From Caryophanales bacterium UBA6448 (GTDB lineage Bacteria > Bacillota_I > Bacilli_A > RF39 > UBA660), in the NCBI GenBank assembly GCA_002439555.1, contig DJOC01000009.1, positions 6,236 to 12,271 of the forward strand: DNA of 6,036 nucleotides, in the 5' to 3' direction. A program made the position numbers and the translations under genes. The notes beneath the pieces are model-generated. The model did not search any database. It saw only the letters and a program-made list of their open reading frames with translations, and was not told where the DNA came from. This document shows positions 1 through 5,965 of this stretch, in pieces; position 1 is the first letter of the stretch; each line of letters starts with the position of its first letter.

Positions 1-1
1 A

Positions 2-73
2 ACGAAAATAACCGGCAAAATAACCGGCAAAATAACCGGCAAAATACTAGGAAAATTAGAAGTTATATGGTAA
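2..73 (+). CDS. Possible C-terminal end of an upstream gene with a (TGKI)n tetrapeptide repeat
   Basis: Starting at base 2 this frame is open from the window edge to TAA at 71-73. It reads TGKI repeats followed by LGKLEVIW. The gene start lies outside the window. Four-residue repeats such as TPQV are known, from my general recall, between the ATPase and winged-helix parts of AlbA_2/GHKL proteins, the family of the next gene. This could therefore be the broken end of a related gene. The frame beginning at base 1 is also open, to TAG at 82-84, and reads NNRQ repeats, so the frame choice is not secure. The sequence may also be non-coding. Confidence 0.3.
   Translation, partial: TKITGKITGKITGKILGKLEVIW
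5..46. repeat. Tandem 12-bp direct repeat (3 perfect copies plus half a copy)
   Basis: The unit AAAATAACCGGC occurs three times without a mismatch at 5-16, 17-28 and 29-40. Six further bases, AAAATA, continue it at 41-46. The unit is a whole number of codons, so a change in copy number would lengthen or shorten a protein by four residues without shifting the frame. Two frames are open across it: one reads a repeated Thr-Gly-Lys-Ile, the other a repeated Asn-Asn-Arg-Gln. It is too short and spacer-free for CRISPR, and shorter than typical plasmid iterons. Confidence 0.93.
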
Positions 74-76
74 AAT
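68..76 (+). promoter_or_regulatory. Extended -10 promoter of the AlbA_2/GHKL gene
   Basis: TGG followed by TAAAAT (71-76) matches the extended -10 pattern TGn-TATAAT, with five of six bases in the hexamer. It is preceded by TA to give the TRTG form common in Gram-positive bacteria. No good -35 hexamer lies 16-18 bp upstream, which is typical of extended -10 promoters. Transcription would start near base 83, about 20 bases before the GTG codon. Confidence 0.5.
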
Positions 77-91
77 GTAATTAGGATATTT

Positions 92-98
92 GGAGGTG
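92..98 (+). promoter_or_regulatory. Ribosome binding site that fixes the GTG start at 103
   Basis: GGAGGTG lies four bases upstream of GTG at 103. The ATG two bases earlier (101-103) is followed directly by TGA, so it cannot start this protein. No upstream ATG, GTG or TTG is in frame before TAG at 82-84. GTG at 103 is therefore the only credible start. Confidence 0.8.
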
Positions 99-102
99 TG
101 AT

Positions 103-1434
103 GTGATTGAGGTAATAGAAAACTCAAGAGTTGAATTTAAAGTAAAATTAGTTGATGACTTAGAGGAAACTATCATTGGATTTTTAAATAGTAAAGAAGG
201 TGACATCATTTATTTAGGAGTAAACGATGATGGTGAAGTTGTTGGATTAAATAATAATTTAGATTTATTACAAAGAAAAATTAAAGATAGAATTATTTCC
301 AATATTGAACCATCAACTCTAGGATTATTCGATATAGAGATATTAAATGACAATAAGAAAAATTATTTAAAACTTACTATAGCTAGAGGATTAGAAAAAC
401 CATATCATTTAAAAGGTATGGGAATGACACCTGATAGTTGTTTTATAAGGGTTGGCAGTTCTAACGAAAGAATGAATGATCACTTAATAAGTAAAATGTT
501 TAGAGAAAGAACAAGGAACTCTATTAAAAATATTATTTCTCCTATTCAAGAACTGACATTTACTGATTTAAAAATTTATTATAAAGAAAAAGGTTTTGAT
601 GTAGGTGATAACTTTGAAAAGCAATTAGGCTTTTTCACACAGGATAATAAATATAATTATTTAGCATATCTTTTAGCGGATGAAAATACAGTGTCTATTA
701 AAGTCGCAAAATATGCTGGTGATGATGTGGATGAATTAATGGAAAATTACGAATATGGTTTTTGCTCATTAATAAAAGCAACTAACAGAGTATTAGAAAA
801 ATTTAAGGTTGAAAATAAAATATATGCAAAAATTACATATCCTGAAAGAAAAGAAACTCCAATGTATGATTATAATGCTGTAAGAGAGGTTATTATAAAT
901 GCATTAGTTCATAATGATTGGGCTAGTGAATATCCACCTAAATTTGAATTTTTTAGCGATAGATTGGAAGTATCTTCATTTGGTGGAATTCAAAGTGAAT
1001 TTACGGAAGAAGAGTTTCTAGAGGGATACTCTGCTCCTAAAAATCCTGAATTAATGAGGGTGTTTAGAGACTTGGAATTAGTTGAACATTTAGGAACAGG
1101 TATTAGAAAAATATTAAAAAAATATGATAAGAATATATATCACTTTTTTCCACACTTTATAAGAGTTAGTATTAAATATAACAAAAATAAATTTGAATAC
1201 GAAAGCAATAAAATTATAAATAAAATAGAAGGATTAACAAAAGTTCAAGAAGATATTATTCAATTACTATTAGAAAAACCATCGCTTACACAAGTAGAAT
1301 TAGCAAGCATACTTGGTGTAGGTGAGAGAAAAATAAGATACAATATGAAAGATTTAATTGATAAAAATTATATAGAAAGACTTGGCTCTAGTAAAACTGG
1401 AGAATGGAAAGTAATTATTAAAGAATGTGAATAA
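103..1434 (+). CDS. AlbA_2 (Schlafen-like) protein with GHKL ATPase-like domain and C-terminal winged helix
   Basis: A 443-residue cytoplasmic protein with no signal peptide or membrane segment. Residues about 5-125 match an AlbA_2 divergent DNA-binding domain: an early ExxEFK-type motif (E11 F12 K13), then the FLNSKEGDIIYLGVNDDG core at 27-44. Residues about 255-345 match HATPase_c_4: REVIINALVH at 261-270 supplies the N-box (E262, N266, H270), DRLEVSSFGG at 286-295 resembles the G1 box, and GTGIRK at 331-336 the G2 box. Residues about 377-440 form a winged helix (TQVELASILGVGERKIRYNM). Such proteins are often labelled RecG-like, but no helicase motifs are present. The family is thought to include regulators and defence-associated proteins; the role here is unknown. 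It starts with GTG and has its own promoter. No clear terminator follows, so transcription could run on towards the nuclease gene, 421 bases downstream. Confidence 0.88.
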   Translation: MIEVIENSRVEFKVKLVDDLEETIIGFLNSKEGDIIYLGVNDDGEVVGLNNNLDLLQRKIKDRIISNIEPSTLGLFDIEILNDNKKNYLKLTIARGLEKPYHLKGMGMTPDSCFIRVGSSNERMNDHLISKMFRERTRNSIKNIISPIQELTFTDLKIYYKEKGFDVGDNFEKQLGFFTQDNKYNYLAYLLADENTVSIKVAKYAGDDVDELMENYEYGFCSLIKATNRVLEKFKVENKIYAKITYPERKETPMYDYNAVREVIINALVHNDWASEYPPKFEFFSDRLEVSSFGGIQSEFTEEEFLEGYSAPKNPELMRVFRDLELVEHLGTGIRKILKKYDKNIYHFFPHFIRVSIKYNKNKFEYESNKIINKIEGLTKVQEDIIQLLLEKPSLTQVELASILGVGERKIRYNMKDLIDKNYIERLGSSKTGEWKVIIKECE

Positions 1435-1612
1435 TTATTAAAAAAATATAGTGAAGTTAAATTAATATCTGAAAATAAACCTATATATAATATGTCTTCA
1501 GGAGAATTGAAATTTATATAAAAATACAAGAATTCATACAAATTATATATGGTTATGAATGTTAAAAATGAATTTTCTAATTTTAAATAATACTATGATA
1601 TTATAAAAATGA
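1435..1612. other. Gene-free AT-rich stretch with short open remnants
   Basis: No intact gene, RNA gene or convincing terminator is visible. Directly after the stop of the preceding gene the same frame is open for 28 codons (1435-1518), ending in YNMSSGELKFI before TAA at 1519. The SSGE motif recalls ABC-type ATPase signatures but is too little to assign. Another frame gives IQEFIQIIYGYEC just after it. These may be parts of one frameshifted, decayed gene or chance open frames in AT-rich DNA. The palindrome AATAATTATT at 1430-1439 has no loop and no T-run. Confidence 0.5.
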
Positions 1613-1849
1613 GAAAAGAATATCGTAGCATTAGATTTTATGTTTAAGTTATAGAAGTATATAGATTTAATTGAAAAGCCTTATTGTTACTTAATAAAAA
1701 ATAAAAGTGAAATACTTGGTAAAGTAAATGTCCAAAAAGGTAAAAAAGAAAAAGCCCGTGTAGTACTTGTAAATGATTTAATAGAACTTTTAAATGCAAG
1801 TGATAAACCAAGTAATTATAAATTTAAAATATTATATAGAAGGGAGTAG
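1613..1849 (+). pseudogene. Decayed gene remnant (C-terminal part, unidentified)
   Basis: One frame runs from 1613 to TAG at 1847-1849, interrupted only by TAG at 1652-1654. The 64 codons after the interruption have a protein-like make-up, with stretches such as IEKPYCYLIKNKSEILGK and KARVVLVNDLIELLNASD and an end in KFKILYRRE. No ATG, GTG or TTG in frame follows the internal stop, and no ribosome binding site leads to one, so it is not a working small gene as it stands. I do not recognise the family. Its last codons (AGA AGG GAG) also supply the ribosome binding site of the restriction gene, so the two may once have been a tightly spaced pair. A sequencing error at 1652 would lengthen the frame only back to 1613, where another stop lies at 1610-1612. 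Confidence 0.5.
1840..1846 (+). promoter_or_regulatory. Ribosome binding site of the restriction endonuclease gene
   Basis: AAGGGAG lies nine bases before ATG at 1856. It sits inside the last codons of the decayed frame that ends at 1849. No strong promoter is visible between 1435 and this point. The best weak candidate is TTGTAA at 1767-1772, 17 bp upstream of TTAAAT at 1790-1795. Confidence 0.7.
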
Positions 1850-1855
1850 GTAGAT

Positions 1856-3826
1856 ATGACTTTTAAAAGTTACAGTTGGTCTATTGGTACCACTAGTTTT
1901 AGAACAAGCCAATTAAACTATAAAATCGAAAGACAGTTACAATTACTAAAAGAATTCTGGAAACTAAATCCTAATTTACCATGGAATCCTAATACACAAG
2001 AAAAATATTATAATTTCTTAAAAGAAAATAACTTTATTTACGGTGAAGCACCAAGACCAGATAAGGATGCAAGAGAAAAAACATCTGGACTAGTTAATAT
2101 TGGTGTTATAACAAATGATAGAAGAATTACTGCTGTTGGAAATAGTATAGAGAATTTATTGTATAAGCAAATGAATAAAGATAATATTTTCCTAATATCA
2201 GAAGATAGTTATTACTATTTGTTACAAATGTTAAAACTACAAATTGTTGATGGTGAAATAAAAATAAGACCATTTATTGCACTGATATATATGATTGAAA
2301 AACTAGACTATCTTTCTTATGAAGAATTTACATATTTATTACCATTATGTAAAAATAAGTATGATGTTAAGAAAATGGTAGAAGATATTAAAACAAATAG
2401 AATGGGATTAGACATTGATGAAATAATTAAAATGAAAATATTTGAAATGAATAATTATTTACAAGCTTGGAATATCTTTAGGCAGAATTATCCTGTTACC
2501 GAAGAAACCTTTGAAATAATAGGACTTAATAGAAAAAGTAGAGCATATGATAGACCTTATAATAATGTATATCATGCTTTAGTAGATTTAATTTTTCATT
2601 TAAGACACAATACTTTTGAGGAGAGGCTAGAAAAATATAAAGAATTATATAATTATTGTCAAAAAATATCAGGAAATACAAGACCTCTTTGGCTTGAATA
2701 TTTATTTTTAGGTTACAGGGTTAATAGTTTAGATGAGGAGTTTGATAAAAAATTTAGAAGTCTTGATATTTCTAAGGTAAAAAATATAATAGATTTTAAG
2801 CAAGAATTTTTTACTAATTTGCATTTATTTAAATGGAAAGTAAATTTAAAAGAATATTTTGATTTAAATAAAAGATACTTTTCTTTAACAGATATTATTA
2901 AGTTTGAAGATGAAAAGATCGAACTTGACATGTTACCAAAATATTATTTTAAAGAAATAATAGATAATTTACTTGAAGAGCAATTATTGGATGAAAATAA
3001 TTATAAAGATTTATTTTATAATAATGTATCACTTGAGAAAATTTCTCCTAATTATTCTTTAAATATTGAAGATGTTATTAGAAATATTAATAATGGTTTA
3101 GGTACAAATTTAACAATAAATACAATTAATAGTTATGTAGAAAATGAAAAACTAAAGGCATTTAATAAATTAATAGATGAAAAGTTTTCTAATGATAAAA
3201 TTTTAATGCTACTAGATAATATTAAAAATAGAAACGATGACATAGTGAATGAATATGTTACAGATAATGCTACAGTTCCAACTATATTTGAGTATATATT
3301 GGGAATTGCTTGGTATAGAATTAGTAATAAAAAAGGAAATATACTAGATTATATGAATTTGAGTTTAGATGCTGATTTACTTCCAAAAACTCATGCAGGT
3401 GGTGGTATGGCAGATATTGTATATAAGTATGATGAAGATGGTTACCCTAAGCACGATTTATTAATAGAAGCAACTCTTTCAGAATCTACAGGACAAAGGT
3501 CTATGGAAATGGAACCTGTTTCAAGACATTTAGGAGAGAATATAAAATTAACAAATAATGAAAACGACTATGCATTGTTTGTGGCTCCAATACTAGAAGA
3601 AAGAATCATAATGGATTTTAGAAATAGAAGAACATATTGTTATCCAAAGGGAAATGGAAGTTATACAAATGGACTTAAAATTATACCTATCAATATCGAT
3701 ATTTTAAAGAATTTAATTATTAATAATGTAAAGTATGATTATATATATTCTTGGTTTGATAAGGCTTATAAATCGTTAGAACCAGATCCTGTATGGTTTG
3801 AAAAAGAAATTTTAGAAAAAGTATAG
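1856..3826 (+). CDS. AlwI/BstNBI-family type IIS restriction endonuclease
   Basis: A 656-residue cytoplasmic nuclease. The N-terminus WSIGTTSFR (8-16), followed by the recognition-like part around 45-100 (TQEKYYNFLKE, then GVITNDRRITAVGNSI), fits the AlwI family (RE_AlwI: AlwI, PleI, MlyI, BstNBI). The C-terminal catalytic region is diagnostic: TIFEY with E479, THAGGGMAD with D520, IEAT with E538, and MEMEPVSRHL with E551 and H558. This matches the BstNBI order FEW, THAAG..D, GEVT, MESEPVTRH as I recall it. The E538-E551 and E551-H558 spacings of 13 and 7 equal those of BstNBI residues E469, E482 and H489. APIL (577-580) and KIIPINI (608-614) continue the match. Family members bind short asymmetric sites and cut a few bases away; some, such as BstNBI, only nick one strand. 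Whether this one cuts or nicks, and its target, cannot be read from the sequence. The partner methyltransferase follows 79 bases downstream. All expected catalytic residues are present, so it looks active. Confidence 0.93.
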   Translation: MTFKSYSWSIGTTSFRTSQLNYKIERQLQLLKEFWKLNPNLPWNPNTQEKYYNFLKENNFIYGEAPRPDKDAREKTSGLVNIGVITNDRRITAVGNSIENLLYKQMNKDNIFLISEDSYYYLLQMLKLQIVDGEIKIRPFIALIYMIEKLDYLSYEEFTYLLPLCKNKYDVKKMVEDIKTNRMGLDIDEIIKMKIFEMNNYLQAWNIFRQNYPVTEETFEIIGLNRKSRAYDRPYNNVYHALVDLIFHLRHNTFEERLEKYKELYNYCQKISGNTRPLWLEYLFLGYRVNSLDEEFDKKFRSLDISKVKNIIDFKQEFFTNLHLFKWKVNLKEYFDLNKRYFSLTDIIKFEDEKIELDMLPKYYFKEIIDNLLEEQLLDENNYKDLFYNNVSLEKISPNYSLNIEDVIRNINNGLGTNLTINTINSYVENEKLKAFNKLIDEKFSNDKILMLLDNIKNRNDDIVNEYVTDNATVPTIFEYILGIAWYRISNKKGNILDYMNLSLDADLLPKTHAGGGMADIVYKYDEDGYPKHDLLIEATLSESTGQRSMEMEPVSRHLGENIKLTNNENDYALFVAPILEERIIMDFRNRRTYCYPKGNGSYTNGLKIIPINIDILKNLIINNVKYDYIYSWFDKAYKSLEPDPVWFEKEILEKV

Positions 3827-3851
3827 ATAATTGTTTCAATTATCTATTTTT
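3823..3851 (+). terminator. Intrinsic terminator after the restriction gene
   Basis: A perfect 11-bp inverted repeat pairs 3823-3833 (ATAGATAATTG) with 3837-3847 around a TTT loop. Five T residues follow at 3847-3851. The stem overlaps the TAG stop codon at 3824-3826. It has only two G-C pairs, so termination may be partial. The stem also covers the -35 zone of the next promoter, so a protein-binding role is possible. Confidence 0.65.
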
Positions 3852-3861
3852 ATGGTATAAT
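3851..3861 (+). promoter_or_regulatory. Extended -10 promoter of the methyltransferase gene
   Basis: TATGG followed by a perfect TATAAT (3856-3861) forms a strong TRTGn extended -10 element. There is no good -35 hexamer upstream. Transcription should start near 3868, giving a leader of about 38 bases. The promoter begins on the last base of the preceding T-run, so the methyltransferase can be transcribed independently of the nuclease gene. Confidence 0.7.
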
Positions 3862-3869
3862 TTATATAT

Positions 3870-3882
3870 GGTATGTGATGCC
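3870..3882 (+). other. Small hairpin in the methyltransferase leader
   Basis: GGTAT and ATGCC can pair, with one G-U pair, around a GTG loop in the predicted transcript, just 12 bases before the ribosome binding site. TATGGTAT at 3867-3874 also repeats the first eight bases of the promoter element at 3851-3858. A regulatory role is only a possibility; a five-pair stem is easily due to chance. Confidence 0.2.
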
Positions 3883-3894
3883 TAAAATGGAAAT

Positions 3895-3900
3895 GGAGGA
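3895..3900 (+). promoter_or_regulatory. Ribosome binding site of the methyltransferase gene
   Basis: GGAGGA lies five bases before ATG at 3906. A second in-frame ATG at 3912 would be 11 bases away, so 3906 is preferred. Both give the same domain content. Confidence 0.8.
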
Positions 3901-3905
3901 TAAAA

Positions 3906-5873
3906 ATGAAAATGGTTTCAATTAATAATAGGAGATATATTGGTAGTAAATTTAGAATGATAAATTTCATAAAAGAAACAATGAAAAAAGAAAAAATAGA
4001 GTATTCTTCATTTTTGGATTTATTTGGCGGAACAGGTATAGTTGGAGATTTTTTTAACGATCAAAAGACTAAAGTATATGTAAATGATTTATTAAAATCA
4101 AATTATATTTCTTATTTAGCATGGTTTGGTAATGAAAAGATAGATAAAAATAAAATAAGAGAATATATTGAAAAATATAATTCATTAACAGATTTAGAAG
4201 ATAATTATTTTTCTTTAAATTTTTCAAATACTTATTTTAGTGAAGAAAATTGTAAAAAAATAGGATTTATTAGAGAAGATATTGAAGATAATTATACAAA
4301 TAATAATTTAAATATTAGAGAAAGAGCTATTTTGATAACTTCGCTTTTATATGCTATGGATAAAATTGCAAACACAGTTGGTCATTATGATGCATATAGA
4401 AAAACAGGCGATTTAAATAAAAAACTTGAATTATGTATGCTTGATTTAAAGTCAAACACAAATAATAAAAATAATAAAATTTTTAATGAAGATTCAAATG
4501 AATTGGTAAGAACCTTAAAAGCAGATGTTGTTTATATTGATCCTCCTTATAACTCTAGACAATATTCTGATGCATATCACCTATTAGAAAATGTAGCAAT
4601 GTGGGAAAAAAGTGAAGTTCATGGTGTTGCAAAAAAAATGGAACGAAATGGAATCAAAAGTAAGTATTGTTCAGTATCAGCACCTCTTGCGTTTAAAGAT
4701 TTAATTGAGAATATTGATGCAAAGTATATTATAGTTTCTTATAATAATATGGGAAAAAAAGGTGCAGGTAGATCACAAGCAAAAATATCTGATGAAGATA
4801 TTATGAGCACTTTGAGTAAAAAAGGTAAAGTAAAAGTTTATGAAACTGATTTTAGGGAATTTAATACTGGAAAAACACATATTGATAACCATAAAGAAAG
4901 ACTTTTTATATGCAAAGTTGGAAAAGTAACAAAACCAAAAACTGTTAAGGCAAAAGTTTCTAATGATATAGTAAAGTCCCCATTAAATTATACTGGTGGA
5001 AAATATAAAATACTTAATCAATTAATTCCTATTTTCCCTAAGGAATTGGATTTGTTTGTTGATTTGTTTTCTGGTGGTTCAAATGTCGGTGTAAATGTAA
5101 ATGCTAAAAGAATTGTTTGTGTAGATAAACAAAAAGAAATAATTAGAGTTATGGATCTATTTAAAAAGTATGAAGATGGATATATAATAGACAAACTTGA
5201 AAAAATTATTGATAAGTATGAGTTAAGTAATTCATTATTAAATGGTTATGAAATATATCATTGTACGAGTGATAAGGGATTGGGATCTTATAACAAAAAT
5301 AAATATGTAGAGCTTAGAAATGACTATAATAATATGAAATATGATTCAATTGAAAAAGATTTTTTGTTTTTGACTTTGGTTATATATGGTTTTAACAATC
5401 AGATCAGGTTTAATAGTAATGGAGAATTTAATATGCCTGTTGGTAAACGAGACTTTAATAATTCACTTAGAAAAAATTTGAAGAATTTTATTACTAAATT
5501 AAAAACAAAGAATATAGAATTTGTTAATTCTGATTTTAGAGAATTTGCAATTGAAACCAATGAAAATACTTTAGTATATTGTGATCCACCATATTTCTTG
5601 GGGACAGCTAGTTATAATGAAAATGGTGGGTGGACAAAACAAGATGAAATAGACTTGCTTAACTATTTAACTATTCTAGATTCTAGAGGTATTAAGTTTG
5701 CATTATCAAATGTTATAGAACATAAAGGTGCAACACATGAAATGTTAGAAGAATGGATTAGAGAACACAATTATACTATACATTATATAACTTGTGATTA
5801 TAATAACTCAAATTATCATAAACAAGAGGGAAATGTTACAAAAACTGTTGAAGTTTTAATAACAAATTACTAA
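3906..5873 (+). CDS. Fused two-domain adenine-N6 DNA methyltransferase (D12 class, M.FokI-like organisation)
   Basis: A 655-residue protein with two complete methyltransferase domains in tandem. Domain 1 (about 8-337) has RYIGSK (10-15), the AdoMet loop DLFGGTG (38-44) and the catalytic motif DPPY (212-215). Domain 2 (about 357-655) has NYTGGKYK (361-368), DLFSGG (386-391) and DPPY (560-563). A lysine-rich linker at about 338-356 joins them. The motif order puts both in the MethyltransfD12 (alpha) group, which transfers a methyl group from AdoMet to N6 of adenine. The two halves are only distantly alike, so each probably reads a different strand of an asymmetric site, as the halves of M.FokI do; M.FokI is about the same length. 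It should protect host DNA from the AlwI-type nuclease encoded just upstream. It has its own promoter and a terminator right after the stop. No motif is missing, so both domains should be active. The exact recognition sequence is unknown. Confidence 0.93.
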   Translation: MKMVSINNRRYIGSKFRMINFIKETMKKEKIEYSSFLDLFGGTGIVGDFFNDQKTKVYVNDLLKSNYISYLAWFGNEKIDKNKIREYIEKYNSLTDLEDNYFSLNFSNTYFSEENCKKIGFIREDIEDNYTNNNLNIRERAILITSLLYAMDKIANTVGHYDAYRKTGDLNKKLELCMLDLKSNTNNKNNKIFNEDSNELVRTLKADVVYIDPPYNSRQYSDAYHLLENVAMWEKSEVHGVAKKMERNGIKSKYCSVSAPLAFKDLIENIDAKYIIVSYNNMGKKGAGRSQAKISDEDIMSTLSKKGKVKVYETDFREFNTGKTHIDNHKERLFICKVGKVTKPKTVKAKVSNDIVKSPLNYTGGKYKILNQLIPIFPKELDLFVDLFSGGSNVGVNVNAKRIVCVDKQKEIIRVMDLFKKYEDGYIIDKLEKIIDKYELSNSLLNGYEIYHCTSDKGLGSYNKNKYVELRNDYNNMKYDSIEKDFLFLTLVIYGFNNQIRFNSNGEFNMPVGKRDFNNSLRKNLKNFITKLKTKNIEFVNSDFREFAIETNENTLVYCDPPYFLGTASYNENGGWTKQDEIDLLNYLTILDSRGIKFALSNVIEHKGATHEMLEEWIREHNYTIHYITCDYNNSNYHKQEGNVTKTVEVLITNY

Positions 5874-5894
5874 TACCTTTATGGTATTTTTTTT
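5872..5894 (+). terminator. Intrinsic terminator after the methyltransferase gene
   Basis: AATACC (5872-5877) pairs with GGTATT (5883-5888) around a five-base loop, followed by an unbroken run of eight T residues at 5887-5894. The stem begins within the TAA stop codon. Though short, the stem ends in two G-C pairs and has a strong T-run. Confidence 0.75.
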
Positions 5895-5902
5895 ATTATC
5901 TA

Positions 5903-5931
5903 TTGTCTATTTTTAATATTAGTGCTATAAT
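5903..5931 (+). promoter_or_regulatory. Promoter of the Fur-family regulator gene
   Basis: TTGTCT (5903-5908) and TATAAT (5926-5931) are separated by 17 bp, with TGC before the -10 giving an extended -10 as well. The start of transcription would be near 5938, about 28 bases before ATG at 5966. Confidence 0.75.
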
Positions 5932-5939
5932 GAATATGA
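5925..5939. promoter_or_regulatory. Possible PerR/Fur-type operator over the -10 box
   Basis: CTATAATGAATATGA agrees with the PerR box pattern TTATAATnATTATAA at 11 of 14 defined positions, and it overlaps the -10 element of a Fur-family gene. Self-repression through such a box is known for perR. The DNA is very AT-rich, so a match of this quality can arise by chance. Confidence 0.3.
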
Positions 5940-5965
5940 AAAAGGTTTTCAAATTGGGTGATTTG

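Noticed and set aside
5..46. CRISPR array or plasmid iterons
   Set aside because: The 12-bp units are contiguous with no spacers, and no replication gene or DnaA box is visible nearby.
101..106. ATG overlapping the GTG start (ATGTGA)
   Set aside because: The ATG is followed at once by TGA, so it makes no peptide. It may be chance; a start-stop regulatory role cannot be supported.
103..1434. RecG-like ATP-dependent helicase
   Set aside because: Database labels of this family often say so, but no Walker A or DExH helicase motifs are present. Only the AlbA_2, GHKL-like and winged-helix parts can be supported.
1430..1439. Terminator after the AlbA_2/GHKL gene
   Set aside because: The palindrome AATAATTATT has no loop, no G-C pairs and no following T-run.
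1492..1521. Small gene starting MSSGELKFI
   Set aside because: Nine codons with no ribosome binding site; at most a fragment.
2713..2931. Open frame of 72 codons on the minus strand
   Set aside because: It lies wholly inside the nuclease gene, has no ribosome binding site, and its low-complexity Ser/Leu/Phe-rich product is what the complement of AT-rich coding DNA gives.
5936..5965. Upstream in-frame ATG for the Fur-family gene
   Set aside because: It falls at or before the predicted transcription start and would add ten residues not usual for the family.
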